A stretch of 64,000 bases of DNA from an uncultured Clostridia bacterium (GCA_904420095.1 CAJFUB010000023.1:1-64000); one strand, 5' to 3'; counted from the stretch's first letter, positions 53,761 through 62,885 are shown. Notes: generated by a model not told the origin, from the sequence alone. Made by a program: numbers and translations.

Positions 53761-55113
53761 ATGAAAAAAACGGATTCCTTCCGCGACTTTGCCAAATATG
53801 CGTCGCTTAATGTAATGGGCATGATTGGACTATCGTGCTATATTTTGGCGGACACGTTCTTCGTATCGCAAGGCCTTGGCACAAACGGTCTGACGGCGCT
53901 GAATCTGGCCATCCCCGTTTACAGCTTTATTCATGGGAGCGGACTGATGATCGGCATGGGCGGCGGCACCCGATATTCCATTCTCAAAAGCCGCGGAGAT
54001 CCTGCGGAGGCGAACCGTACCTTTACCGAAGCGGTCGTTCTTGCTGCCGTATTTGCCGTGCTTTTCCTGCTGGTTGGGATCTTCTGCTCGGGCGCGATCG
54101 TTTCGCTGTTTGGTGCGGATGAAAACGTATTTGTGATGTCCGAAACATATCTGCGTGTTATTCTGCTGTTTGCTCCCGCGTTCCTGCTGAATAACGTGCT
54201 GCTGTGCTTTGTCCGCAACGACGGAGCGCCGCAGCGCTCCATGACGGCGATGATCGGCGGCAGTCTGTCAAATGTCGCGCTGGATTGGTTCTTCATTTTT
54301 CCGCTTCGAATGGGGATTTTCGGCGCTGCCCTTGCAACGGGACTGGCGCCGCTGATCAGCATGCTGATCCTGTCTCCGCACTTCTTCCGGAAGAAAAACG
54401 GATTCCGGCCTGTCAAATGCAGACCGGCGGGAAAGAGACTGGCCGGAATTCTGTCCAGCGGCGTTCCGTCGTTGGTTACGGAAGCGTCCTCCGGCATTGT
54501 CATGATTGTATTTAACGCCATTATCCTGGAATTGGAGGGCAATCCAGGCGTAGCGGCATACGGCGTAATTGCAAATCTGTCTTTAGTGATTATCGCTATT
54601 TATACGGGGATCGCGCAGGGAATCCAGCCTTTGATCAGCCGGGATTACGGCAGAAATAACGATGCGGGCATCAGAGCCGTCCTGCGGTACGCCATGCTTT
54701 CCATGCTTGCTTTTTCGATTCTGATCTACCTCGGAGTGCTTTTCGGCGCGCCGCAGATCGCAGGCATTTTTAACAGGGAACACGATGCGGTGCTGCAGGG
54801 AATCGCAGAAGAGGGACTGCGTCTGTATTTTTCCGCCTGCCCATTTGTTGGCTTCAATATCGTGCTGTCGATGTATTTTACCTCCTCGGAGCATCCGAAG
54901 CCTGCGCATCTTATTTCCATTCTCCGCGGGTTTCTCGTTATGCTTCCAACGGTATTTTTGTTTTCCAGAATATGGGGGATCCGCGGCGTGTGGTGCGCGT
55001 TTCCCGCAGCGGAATTTATTGTAGCGGCAGTAGGAATAACGCTTTTTCTTGCAATGAAAAAAAGCATGCGGCGATCGGGAAAAGCAGGCAATCCTCCAGC
55101 ATTTCTTCCGTAA
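53761..55113 (+). CDS. MATE family efflux transporter
   Basis: A 450-residue membrane exporter of the MATE superfamily (FAKYASLNVMGMIGLSCYIL, ADTFFVSQGLG, GSLSNVALDWFFIF). It is the third MATE protein in the window and not a close copy of the other two. ATG 53761 follows GGAGG; the terminator at 53703-53743 lies directly upstream, so it may rely on read-through or an unseen weak promoter. Substrate unknown. Confidence 0.92.
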   Translation: MKKTDSFRDFAKYASLNVMGMIGLSCYILADTFFVSQGLGTNGLTALNLAIPVYSFIHGSGLMIGMGGGTRYSILKSRGDPAEANRTFTEAVVLAAVFAVLFLLVGIFCSGAIVSLFGADENVFVMSETYLRVILLFAPAFLLNNVLLCFVRNDGAPQRSMTAMIGGSLSNVALDWFFIFPLRMGIFGAALATGLAPLISMLILSPHFFRKKNGFRPVKCRPAGKRLAGILSSGVPSLVTEASSGIVMIVFNAIILELEGNPGVAAYGVIANLSLVIIAIYTGIAQGIQPLISRDYGRNNDAGIRAVLRYAMLSMLAFSILIYLGVLFGAPQIAGIFNREHDAVLQGIAEEGLRLYFSACPFVGFNIVLSMYFTSSEHPKPAHLISILRGFLVMLPTVFLFSRIWGIRGVWCAFPAAEFIVAAVGITLFLAMKKSMRRSGKAGNPPAFLP

Positions 55114-55122
55114 AAAAAACAA

Positions 55123-55151
55123 TTGTAAAATAATCCGGTTGCTATTATAAT
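55123..55151 (+). promoter_or_regulatory. Promoter of the third GH99-like gene
   Basis: TTGTAA (55123-55128), 17-bp spacer, perfect TATAAT (55146-55151). It lacks the tandem GTC element of the other two GH99-like units, so it is probably controlled differently. Confidence 0.75.
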
Positions 55152-55199
55152 GAGAGCCTAAAAGATGTCGTAAAAAAATACACATGGGAGTTTTGCAAG

Positions 55200-57239
55200 A
55201 TGACGAATGATATTTCCTACAGAAAAATACTGTGCCTGCTGATGGGCGCTGTTCTGCTTTTGATGGTCGTTCTGTCTCCGAAGCCGCAGACTGCATATGC
55301 GGAGGCCGCCCCGGTAGAACAGAACGAAGCGATTGATCCTACACAGTGGGTAGCAGTAGATGATTTGGGCCGGACCGTGGCGACTTACGAGAACACGGGA
55401 GCGCCGCGACAGGACCGATACGTTGGAATTTTTTACTGGACGTGGCATTATAATTTTGCGGGCAACAAAGCGGTCAATGTCAACAATGTAATTAAGGAGC
55501 ATCCGGAGGCGCTGCATGATTACAATGCGGAAATCTGGAAAACGGAAAGCGGACAGTGCTGGTGGAACGAATCGATTTACGGGTATTATTCCAGCACGGA
55601 TAAATATGTTCTGAGAAAACAGATGGAGCTTCTGGCAGACGCGGGAGTAGACGTTCTTTTCTTCGACTGCACGAACGGCACCTTTTTGTGGGAGCAAAGC
55701 TGCTATGCGCTGTTCGACGTGATTCTGGAAGCGAGGGAAGACGGAATCAATGCGCCGCGCGTCTGCTTCATGCTTCCGTTCGCGGCCAACAGCGACAGCA
55801 AGCAGTCGCTGAGCAACCTTTATAGAAGGTTCTACAGCAAAGAAAAATACCAGGACCTCTGGTTCTATTGGGAGGGAAAGCCTCTGATCATGGCGCATCC
55901 GGATAACCTGTCTCCGGAAAGCGAACGGGAGAAAGAAATTCTGGACTTCTTTACCTTCCGGAAGAATTGGGCCGGATATTTTGACGGAGATCAGTCCTCC
56001 GAGTATTGGGGCTGGCTGTCCGTTTATCCGCAGGCGAAATATCTGAGACCGGATGGGACGGTCGAGCAGATGACGGTGGGCGTAGCGCAGAATGCAAGCG
56101 AGCACGGCCTGGTTGCCATGAACGACTATAGGGGCGGCGTGTACGGCAGGGCGTATTCCTCGGATATCGACGGCAAATATTCTTACACTTACACGTACAG
56201 GAATTCCGACATAACGGTCGACTCCGATATGGAAAACGCGCATTATTACGGCGTGAATTTTCAGCAGCAGTGGGACTACGCTTTGGAGACGGATCCGACG
56301 TTTATTTTTGTGACGGGATGGAACGAATGGACGATGGGCCGCTTTGAAACGTGGCAGGATTCTCCGAACGCTTTCCCTGATCAGTTCAATGACGAATATT
56401 CACGCGACTGCGAGCCGTCTAAAGGAGATCTGAAGGATTTTTACTATTATCAGCTTGTTTCCAACATCAGAAAATTTAAGGGAAGCGGCCAGCCGGTACA
56501 ACAGAACGAAAAGCATACCATTGATATTAACGGCGATCTCAGCCAATGGGATTCCATTTATACCTATAACCATTATGCAAATAACACGCCGGCGCGGGAC
56601 GCGAAGGGCTTCGGCAGTCTGCACTATGAAAGTGATACGATGCGAAACGATATCATAAAAACAAAGGCGGCGTATGACGACGACAACATCTATTTTTATG
56701 TGGAAACGGCTGAGACGCTGACGCCGTCGAGCGATCCCGCATGGATGCGTCTGTTTATCGACACGGGGGCGGCCACGGCGGATTCTACAGACTGGGAGGA
56801 ATTTGAATTTGTCGTCAACCGTCAGAACCCAGACCCATACGGCGCATATCTTGAACGAAGCACGGGCGGCTGGAACTGGGAGACGGTCTGTCAGGTTCCG
56901 TATTCCATACAGGATAACGTGTTTCAGCTGGCGATTCCGAGGGAAGCGCTCGGCCTTACGGGAAATACCCTGAATTTTAATTTTAAATGGTCGGACAATA
57001 TGCAGCCGGTAGATGGAGTGGAAGGAGACATCATGGATTTCTATCTGAGCGGCGATGTGGCTCCCGGCGGGAGATTTGCGTTCCGTTTTACGACGGACGA
57101 GATCGCATATGTAACGGGCGGCTCCGGTTTCCCCGTACTGGCCGTTGTAGGCATCGCGGCTGCGGCTGTTCTGGTCTGCGCTGCAATTACGATTCCCATT
57201 GCGGTAAAACGGCGGAAAAACGGAAAAGGGGAAGGCTAG
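55200..57239 (+). CDS. GH71/GH99-like surface glycoside hydrolase, third paralogue
   Basis: A 679-residue protein with signal peptide (1-34), hydrolase-type domain (about 70-430) with YVGIFYWTWHYNF, NESIYGYYSS, LFFDCTNGTF and VTGWNEW (about 371-377), a CBM9-like domain (about 450-640), a membrane helix (about 645-670) and a basic tail (KRRKNGKGEG). It is more divergent than the two copies at 39855 and 43167, stands alone under a constitutive-looking promoter and has no terminator I can see. Confidence 0.65.
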   Translation: MTNDISYRKILCLLMGAVLLLMVVLSPKPQTAYAEAAPVEQNEAIDPTQWVAVDDLGRTVATYENTGAPRQDRYVGIFYWTWHYNFAGNKAVNVNNVIKEHPEALHDYNAEIWKTESGQCWWNESIYGYYSSTDKYVLRKQMELLADAGVDVLFFDCTNGTFLWEQSCYALFDVILEAREDGINAPRVCFMLPFAANSDSKQSLSNLYRRFYSKEKYQDLWFYWEGKPLIMAHPDNLSPESEREKEILDFFTFRKNWAGYFDGDQSSEYWGWLSVYPQAKYLRPDGTVEQMTVGVAQNASEHGLVAMNDYRGGVYGRAYSSDIDGKYSYTYTYRNSDITVDSDMENAHYYGVNFQQQWDYALETDPTFIFVTGWNEWTMGRFETWQDSPNAFPDQFNDEYSRDCEPSKGDLKDFYYYQLVSNIRKFKGSGQPVQQNEKHTIDINGDLSQWDSIYTYNHYANNTPARDAKGFGSLHYESDTMRNDIIKTKAAYDDDNIYFYVETAETLTPSSDPAWMRLFIDTGAATADSTDWEEFEFVVNRQNPDPYGAYLERSTGGWNWETVCQVPYSIQDNVFQLAIPREALGLTGNTLNFNFKWSDNMQPVDGVEGDIMDFYLSGDVAPGGRFAFRFTTDEIAYVTGGSGFPVLAVVGIAAAAVLVCAAITIPIAVKRRKNGKGEG

Positions 57240-57279
57240 AACGCAGGAGATTCCTCTAAAATATTTTCCCAAAAAGGGA

Positions 57280-57308
57280 TTGACATTGCTGCTGCCGGAT
57301 GGTAACAT
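57280..57308 (+). promoter_or_regulatory. Promoter of the feo operon
   Basis: TTGACA (57280-57285), 17-bp spacer, TAACAT (57303-57308). Two repeat motifs, likely operators, lie just downstream (57316-57331 and 57350-57365). Confidence 0.8.
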
Positions 57309-57315
57309 AAACGCG

Positions 57316-57365
57316 GTTAGAGAAATCTAACCGCAATTTTTGTGAGCGAGTTAGTGAAAACTTAC
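57316..57365 (+). promoter_or_regulatory. Two GTTAG-N6-CTWAC motifs in the feo leader
   Basis: GTTAGAGAAATCTAAC (57316-57331) and GTTAGTGAAAACTTAC (57350-57365) start 34 bp apart, about three DNA turns. The first is also the core of a perfect 9-bp-stem hairpin (57313-57334) followed by AATTTTT, so it may act as an RNA attenuator as well. The position downstream of the promoter suits an iron-dependent repressor. Confidence 0.55.
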
Positions 57366-57384
57366 TGAAAGGCGATGGATAAAA

Positions 57385-57597
57385 ATGATGCCGTTAACGC
57401 TTGCGGCGGTCGGAGAGGAAAACATAATCCGGAAAATCGGGGGAAAACCGGAAGTGCGGGCGCATCTGGAAAATCTGGGCTTTGTAGCCGGGGGAATTGT
57501 CACGGTGATTTCAACAATAGGAGGAAACCTGATCGTCAGCGTAAAGGATTCCCGCATTGCGATCAGCCGCGAAATGGCCAATAAAATAATGGTATAA
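57385..57597 (+). CDS. feoA: FeoA family ferrous iron transport protein
   Basis: A 70-residue SH3-like protein (MPLTLAAVGEENIIRKIGG, LENLGFVAGGIVTVIS, SRIAISREMANKIMV). FeoA proteins bind the membrane pump FeoB. It is the first of two different FeoA genes in the operon, with GAAAGG upstream. The start could also be ATG 57388. Confidence 0.9.
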   Translation: MMPLTLAAVGEENIIRKIGGKPEVRAHLENLGFVAGGIVTVISTIGGNLIVSVKDSRIAISREMANKIMV

Positions 57598-57626
57598 GGG
57601 ATTTTGGCAGAAGAGGAGGAAATCAA

Positions 57627-57848
57627 ATGAAAACATTGAAAGAGGCAAGGATCGGCGATACGGTCACCGTGCTCAAGCTCCATGGAGAAGGCGCAGTGAA
57701 ACGCCGAATCATGGACATGGGCATTACAAAGGGCGTGGAGGTTCACGTGCGAAAGGTCGCTCCTTTAGGGGATCCGGTCGAAGTAACGGTCCGAGGGTAT
57801 GAGCTTTCAATCCGGAAAGCGGATGCGGAAATGATCGAGATAAAATAA
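57627..57848 (+). CDS. feoA: FeoA family ferrous iron transport protein, second copy
   Basis: A 73-residue SH3-like protein (LKEARIGDTVTVLKLHGEG, KRRIMDMGITKGVEVHVRKV, RGYELSIRKADAEMIEI). It differs clearly from the first copy and fits the more common FeoA pattern. AAGAGGAGG precedes ATG 57627. Two FeoA subunits followed by FeoB is a known clostridial arrangement. Confidence 0.93.
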   Translation: MKTLKEARIGDTVTVLKLHGEGAVKRRIMDMGITKGVEVHVRKVAPLGDPVEVTVRGYELSIRKADAEMIEIK

Positions 57849-57861
57849 TTTTTGCACTGGT

Positions 57862-57877
57862 GTTAGCTGAAACTAAT
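57862..57877 (+). promoter_or_regulatory. Third GTTAG-N6-CTAAY motif, before feoB
   Basis: GTTAGCTGAAACTAAT repeats the motif found twice in the feo leader and lies between the second feoA and feoB, 24 bases before the feoB start. It may allow separate control of feoB. Confidence 0.45.
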
Positions 57878-57900
57878 TACGAGAGAAAGGAAGAAACGCA

Positions 57901-60297
57901 ATGAGTATTAGAATTGCCCTCGCGGGAAACCCGAACAGCGGAAAAACGACATTGTTCAACGCGCTGACCGGATCCAACCAGTTTGTAGGAAACTGGCCGG
58001 GCGTAACGGTAGAGAAAAAGGAAGGCAAGCTGAAAAAGCATAACGACGTAATTATTACCGACCTTCCGGGAATCTATTCGCTCTCTCCGTATACGCTGGA
58101 GGAGGTAGTGGCACGAAATTATCTGATCAACGAACGTCCCGATGCGATTTTAAATATCGTGGACGGAACAAACCTGGAACGAAATCTGTATCTGACGACG
58201 CAGCTTACGGAGCTCGGAATTCCCGTTGTGATTGCCGTCAATATGATGGATATCGTTAAAAAGAACGGAGACAAAATCAATACGGCAGAAATGTCCCGCG
58301 CGCTCGGCTGCAAGGTCGTTGAAATTTCGGCGCTGAAGGGAACCGGAATTATGGAAGCAGCGGAAGCGGCAATCGAGGCGGCAGAGGGAACGAAAACAGT
58401 CCCGCAGCACAGCTTCAGCGGCGCGGTCGAACACGCAATCGCGCATATCGAAGAAGCCGCCGTGCATCATTTGCCTGCGGAACAGCAGCGCTGGTATGCG
58501 ATCAAGATTTTTGAACGCGACGAAAAGGTTCTGGAACAGCTAAAGCTTGATCCGTCAGTAATGAATCACATAGAAGAAGACATAAAAGCCGCGGAGGCAG
58601 AGCTGGATGACGACGCGGAAAGCATTATCACAAACGAACGCTATATTTACATCGCTTCGATTATCCAGGGCTGCATTCAGAAAAAAAGCGCCGGAAAGCT
58701 TACGACCTCGGATAAGATCGATAAAGTCGTTACGAACCGGTGGGCGGCGCTCCCGATTTTCGCAGTCGTAATGTTTATCGTATACTATATTTCGGTAACA
58801 ACCGTCGGGACCTGGGCCACGGACTGGGCGAATGACGGCGTATTCGGCGACGGCTGGCATCTTTTCGGAATCGGATCCTCTGCATTTGACGAAGACATGA
58901 CGGAATATGCGGAGGAAAACATCTGGACTGACGAGCTCGTTGCCATTGTGAAAAATGCCGAGGAAGCAGGCGTCGTAGGCGCAGACGAAATGATGAGTGC
59001 GATCGAGGATCAGGACTTCGGCGCGTTCGACGAGGCTTACGGCACGTATGCAGATGCGCTGGCAGAAAAAAATTATGACATTTCGGGAATCGTAGACACG
59101 GCGATGGAGAATGCGCCGGATACGTCCGAATACGGCGTATGGGTTCCCGGTATCCCTGTTCTTGTGGAAAAAGGACTGGATGCCCTGCACTGCACCGACT
59201 GGCTGAAGGGCTTGATCCTTGATGGTATTATCGGCGGCGTAGGAGCAGTTCTTGGCTTTGTTCCGCAGATGCTGGTCCTTTTCATTTTCCTTGCTTTCCT
59301 GGAGTCCTGTGGATACATGGCACGGATTGCGTTCGTCATGGACCGTATTTTCCGGAAATTCGGCCTTTCGGGAAAATCCTTTATTCCGATGCTGATCGGA
59401 ACGGGATGCGGTGTTCCCGGAATCATGGCGTCGCGTACCATTGAAAACGACCGCGACCGTAAAATGACAATTATGACAACGACCTTTATTCCGTGCGGAG
59501 CGAAGCTCCCGATTATCGCGCTGATTGCCTCGGCGCTGTTCGGCGGAGCATGGTGGGTCGCGCCGAGCGCGTATTTCCTCGGAGTGGCGGCAATCATCGT
59601 GTCGGGAATTATTCTGAAAAAGACCAAGATGTTCTCCGGAGATCCCGCGCCTTTCGTTATGGAACTGCCGGCGTATCACTGGCCCACCTTTGGAAATATC
59701 ATGCGCAGCATGTGGGAGCGAGGAAGCTCGTTTATGCGCAAGGCCGGAACGATCATCCTGCTTTCCTCTATTATAATCTGGGCAGGCTCCTGCTTTGGAT
59801 TTGTGGATGGAGGCTTTACGTTCAGCCTGGAAATGGAGCTTGAAGCGAGCATACTCGGCAAAATCGGAGAGGGAATCAAATGGATCTTTGCGCCGCTCGG
59901 CTTCGGAAACATCAAAGCGGCTATTGCAACGATCATGGGACTGGTTGCAAAAGAAGAAGTGGTCGGCGTGTTCGGCGTGCTTGATTTCGAAGGAATGACA
60001 AAGCTTGCCGCTTACTCCTTCCTGATCTTCAACCTGCTCTGCGCCCCCTGCTTTGCCGCAATCGGCGCCATTAAGCGCGAAATGAACAGCGCAAAGTGGA
60101 CCTGGTTTGCAATCGGCTATCAGTGCGTATTTGCCTACGTTATTTCCTTTATTGTATACCAGCTCGGCATGCTGTTTACCGGAAACGCCAATATTGCAGG
60201 GACCATTATCGCCCTTGCGCTTACGGCCGGGATGCTGTACCTGCTCTTCCGCCCGTATAAAGAAAGCAACAGGCTGACGGCAAAAGTAAAGGTATAA
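57901..60297 (+). CDS. feoB: Ferrous iron transport protein FeoB
   Basis: A 798-residue membrane GTPase that imports Fe2+. The N-terminal G domain has G1 GNPNSGKTT (8-16), G3 DLPG (about 57-60) and G4 NMMD; a GDI helix domain follows, then the membrane part with two Gate domains (FVPQMLVLFIFLAFLESCGYMARIAF-type region, GTGCGVPG, and IPCGAKLPI). Between the first membrane helices an acidic insertion (about 315-420) is longer than in many FeoB proteins. GAAAGGAAG precedes ATG 57901. Confidence 0.96.
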   Translation: MSIRIALAGNPNSGKTTLFNALTGSNQFVGNWPGVTVEKKEGKLKKHNDVIITDLPGIYSLSPYTLEEVVARNYLINERPDAILNIVDGTNLERNLYLTTQLTELGIPVVIAVNMMDIVKKNGDKINTAEMSRALGCKVVEISALKGTGIMEAAEAAIEAAEGTKTVPQHSFSGAVEHAIAHIEEAAVHHLPAEQQRWYAIKIFERDEKVLEQLKLDPSVMNHIEEDIKAAEAELDDDAESIITNERYIYIASIIQGCIQKKSAGKLTTSDKIDKVVTNRWAALPIFAVVMFIVYYISVTTVGTWATDWANDGVFGDGWHLFGIGSSAFDEDMTEYAEENIWTDELVAIVKNAEEAGVVGADEMMSAIEDQDFGAFDEAYGTYADALAEKNYDISGIVDTAMENAPDTSEYGVWVPGIPVLVEKGLDALHCTDWLKGLILDGIIGGVGAVLGFVPQMLVLFIFLAFLESCGYMARIAFVMDRIFRKFGLSGKSFIPMLIGTGCGVPGIMASRTIENDRDRKMTIMTTTFIPCGAKLPIIALIASALFGGAWWVAPSAYFLGVAAIIVSGIILKKTKMFSGDPAPFVMELPAYHWPTFGNIMRSMWERGSSFMRKAGTIILLSSIIIWAGSCFGFVDGGFTFSLEMELEASILGKIGEGIKWIFAPLGFGNIKAAIATIMGLVAKEEVVGVFGVLDFEGMTKLAAYSFLIFNLLCAPCFAAIGAIKREMNSAKWTWFAIGYQCVFAYVISFIVYQLGMLFTGNANIAGTIIALALTAGMLYLLFRPYKESNRLTAKVKV

Positions 60298-60323
60298 CCA
60301 TTTTGAAAGGAGGGGATCTGACG

Positions 60324-60494
60324 ATGCTGCGTTTTCTTGCAGATTATTGGGGAACGATCGTGATCGGAGCCGTGCTTGCGGCAATCGTCATCGGAATTAT
60401 TATAAGGTTATTTAAAAACAAGAAAAATGGGAAGTCCTCCTGCAGCTGCGGCTGCGAGCATTGCCCGTCCTCCTGTGCATGCCACAAGAAATAG
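60324..60494 (+). CDS. FeoB-associated Cys-rich membrane protein
   Basis: A 56-residue protein with one membrane helix (about 8-30) and a Cys-rich tail (SCSCGCEHCPSSCACHKK). Such short proteins usually follow feoB in Firmicutes and may handle iron at the pump. ATG 60324 is chosen because AAGGAGGGG lies 9 bases upstream. Confidence 0.88.
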   Translation: MLRFLADYWGTIVIGAVLAAIVIGIIIRLFKNKKNGKSSCSCGCEHCPSSCACHKK

Positions 60495-60534
60495 CTGCAG
60501 ACATTCCTATATAAAATTTTCCCCCTTGACAAAC

Positions 60535-60565
60535 GAGAGCGCCCGGCCACCGGCCGGGCGCTCTC
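60535..60565 (+). repeat. Strong GC hairpin without T run
   Basis: A perfect 14-bp stem (60535-60548 with 60552-60565) with a 3-base loop, flanked further out by CTGCAGAC/GTCTGCAG. No T run follows on either strand. It lies after the feo operon and may still stop or protect its transcript, but it is not a classic terminator. Confidence 0.6.
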
Positions 60566-60641
60566 ACTGTCTGCAGGGAGCAGGAAAGCGGGAAATCGCA
60601 AAGACCGCAAAGGTGTACAATTTTTGACAGCTCTTCCATCG

Positions 60642-60670
60642 TTGACAAGCTGTAAGCGTTCCGCTACAAT
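60642..60670 (+). promoter_or_regulatory. Promoter of the VTT/GT2/two-component operon
   Basis: Perfect TTGACA (60642-60647), 17-bp spacer, TACAAT (60665-60670). A second TTGACA lies 18 bp upstream (60624-60629). The leader to the first gene is about 175 nt. No gene is seen in 60495-60850. Confidence 0.75.
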
Positions 60671-60767
60671 GAACCCGGGTTTCCGGCAGAACGATGATAC
60701 GTAGGCAAAGGGCACGGATTTTTTCTTTCGTCTGTTGAGAAAAAATTGATTTTTTTGCTGTAAATTG

Positions 60768-60800
60768 ATTTGCGGATGGGCCGTGTACCCTTCCGCAAAT
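60768..60800 (+). repeat. Stem-loop in the leader of the VTT operon
   Basis: Arms ATTTGCGGA (60768-60776) and TCCGCAAAT (60792-60800) pair perfectly; inside, GGG pairs with CCC after one T-T mismatch, leaving a 7-base loop. It could be an RNA structure or a protein site. Confidence 0.5.
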
Positions 60801-60850
60801 TCATTGCCCGGAATCCGCCGCACCGGAGGAACCAGGAGAGGAAGAACAAA

Positions 60851-61567
60851 ATGCAGTTTGATTTCACGCCAAAACAAAAGAAAATAATTTCTGTTTCCTG
60901 TATCGCGGTGTTTCTTCTTTTCTCTGCTTTGATTTGCTGGTTTGTGGGAAGGCCAATGCTGAAATTTGTATCGGAGCCGGAGAAATTCCGCGCCTGGGTA
61001 GACGGACACGGAATCTACGGAAGGCTTGCCTTTGTCGGCATGATGGTGCTTCAGGTATTTATCGCCATTATTCCTGGAGAACCGCTTGAAATCGGAGCGG
61101 GGTATGCGTTCGGCATGTGGGAGGGAACGCTGCTTTGCATGGCCGGAGCGCTGATCGGAAGCGCGCTTGTGTTTCTGTTTGTCCGCCGTTTCGGAATCAA
61201 GGCGGTGGAGGTCTTCTTTTCCAGGGAAAAAATCCGTTCCCTGCGTTTCCTTCAGAACCAAAAGAAGCTGAATTTATGGGTATTCATTATTTTTGCAATC
61301 CCCGGTACGCCGAAGGATCTGCTTTGCTATTTTGTCGGGCTTACGGAAATGCGGTTTGCCAATTGGATGCTGATTATTTCCGTTGCCAGAATTCCATCTG
61401 TGATTACTTCCACAATCGGAGGGAATGCGCTCGGCATGAAAAATTATCTGTTTGCAATCATCGTATTTGCTGCGACAATGCTGCTCAGCGCCGCAGGGAT
61501 CCTGATTTACCGTATTATTTGTAAAAGACACGAGGGAAAAGCCCATGAACATTCCAGTGACGATTAA
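60851..61567 (+). CDS. VTT-domain (DedA/TVP38/TMEM64-like) membrane protein
   Basis: A 238-residue membrane protein with six or so helices; IIPGEPLEIGAGYAFGMWEG and FAIPGTPKDLLCYFVGLT are the two re-entrant signatures of the VTT/SNARE-associated family. Members act as flippases or transporters of lipids in membranes. ATG 60851 is preferred to a longer frame because the upstream part is basic and unlike the family; AGGAGAGG lies nearby. It overlaps the next gene by 23 bp. Confidence 0.85.
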   Translation: MQFDFTPKQKKIISVSCIAVFLLFSALICWFVGRPMLKFVSEPEKFRAWVDGHGIYGRLAFVGMMVLQVFIAIIPGEPLEIGAGYAFGMWEGTLLCMAGALIGSALVFLFVRRFGIKAVEVFFSREKIRSLRFLQNQKKLNLWVFIIFAIPGTPKDLLCYFVGLTEMRFANWMLIISVARIPSVITSTIGGNALGMKNYLFAIIVFAATMLLSAAGILIYRIICKRHEGKAHEHSSDD

Positions 61568-62885
61568 ATATGTCAATCTTATCATTTCCGCATTATTCTG
61601 CTGCTGCTATGCGTACCAGCTTTTTTACATCCTGGTGCCGTTCTTCTCCGGCAGACGGACGCACGGGCCCGCAAAATACCATAGATACGCTGTACTGATC
61701 GCGGCGCGGAATGAAGCGGCGGTGCTGCCGCATCTCATTGAAAGCATCCGGAAGCAGGATTATCCCGGAGATCTGATTGAGATTTTTGTCGTTGCGGATA
61801 ATTGCACCGACGGAACCGCCGAGGCGGCCTTGGCGCAGGGCGCACATGTATACCAGCGTTTTCACAATACGCGGATCGGAAAGGGCTACGCATTGGATTT
61901 TCTGATTCAGAATATTTACGGCGATTACGGAAAACAATATTTTGACGGCTTTTTTGTATTTGATGCAGACAATCTGCTTGCCGAGAATTATATCACGGAA
62001 ATGAACAAAATTTTTTCCGAGGGCTTCCGGATCGTAACGAGCTACCGGAATTCCAAAAATTACGGCGACAACTGGATCTCTGCGGGCTATGCGCTGTGGT
62101 TCCTGCGGGAATCGAAGTATCTCAATCAGGCGCGGATGACGCTTGGTACGAGCTGCGCCGTGTCGGGAACCGGATTTTTAATGAGCAGCGACATTCTGCG
62201 GGAGTGCGGCGGCTGGAAATTTTATCTTCTGACGGAGGATATCGAGTTTACGGTACATAACGTTGCAAACGGGGAGCGGATCGGATATTGCCGCGACGCC
62301 GTGCTTTACGACGAGCAGCCCGTGAAATTTTCTCAGTCCTGCCGGCAGCGGCTGCGGTGGGCCAGAGGCTATCTGCAGGTCCTCCGCAAATACGGCCTGC
62401 GGCTGTTCCGCGGCATTTTCCGGAAAAAAGGGTTTGCGTGCTTTGATATGATCATGGCGATCATGCCGGCGTTTCTGCTGTCCTCGCTCGGACTGGCTGC
62501 AAATCTTGTCCTGGGGACGGCGGGCCTGATACAAGGCCGGGGAATCGGTATTCTGGCGATCGAACTGGTGAAATCCTTTTTCAGCAGCTATCTGTTCTTG
62601 TTTGGCTTGGGCCTGATTCCGCTGATTACGGAGTGGAAGAAGATTTATACGAAAAATATCAGAAAAATTTTATCGGCTTTTACGTTCCCGATTTTTATGA
62701 TAACTTATATTCCTATAACAATTGCCGCGATGTTCAGGAGGGTGGGCTGGAAACCGATCGAGCACAAAGCGGCTGTGACGCTGGAGCAGGTCAAGGGAGC
62801 CCCCGCAGTGATCAAGCTTGGAGCGGATCATCTGGTTGCCGAAGGAGGAACACGAAATGGCACAGACGATATTGGCGGTAGATGA
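61545..62885 (+). CDS. Membrane glycosyltransferase, GT2 family
   Basis: A 446-residue processive-type glycosyltransferase: one N-terminal membrane helix, GT-A domain with VADNCTDGT, VFDADN, LTEDIE and the QRLRW motif (about 266-270), then three or four C-terminal helices. It resembles cellulose/hyaluronan synthase-like enzymes that make and export an envelope polysaccharide or glycolipid. It overlaps the VTT gene by 23 bp and the response regulator by 29 bp. Confidence 0.88.
   Translation: MNIPVTIKYVNLIISALFCCCYAYQLFYILVPFFSGRRTHGPAKYHRYAVLIAARNEAAVLPHLIESIRKQDYPGDLIEIFVVADNCTDGTAEAALAQGAHVYQRFHNTRIGKGYALDFLIQNIYGDYGKQYFDGFFVFDADNLLAENYITEMNKIFSEGFRIVTSYRNSKNYGDNWISAGYALWFLRESKYLNQARMTLGTSCAVSGTGFLMSSDILRECGGWKFYLLTEDIEFTVHNVANGERIGYCRDAVLYDEQPVKFSQSCRQRLRWARGYLQVLRKYGLRLFRGIFRKKGFACFDMIMAIMPAFLLSSLGLAANLVLGTAGLIQGRGIGILAIELVKSFFSSYLFLFGLGLIPLITEWKKIYTKNIRKILSAFTFPIFMITYIPITIAAMFRRVGWKPIEHKAAVTLEQVKGAPAVIKLGADHLVAEGGTRNGTDDIGGR

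Noticed and set aside
57316-57331. Classical DtxR/IdeR box
   Set aside because: The half sites agree, but the 6-bp gap does not fit the DtxR consensus, in which the inner halves are 1 bp apart.
58555-60384. A 609-codon open frame on the minus strand across feoB
   Set aside because: It is antisense to a clear FeoB, has low-complexity basic composition and no family pattern. Such frames arise from codon bias.
60535-60565. Hairpin as a Rho-independent terminator
   Set aside because: Neither strand has a T run after the stem. Listed as a repeat only.
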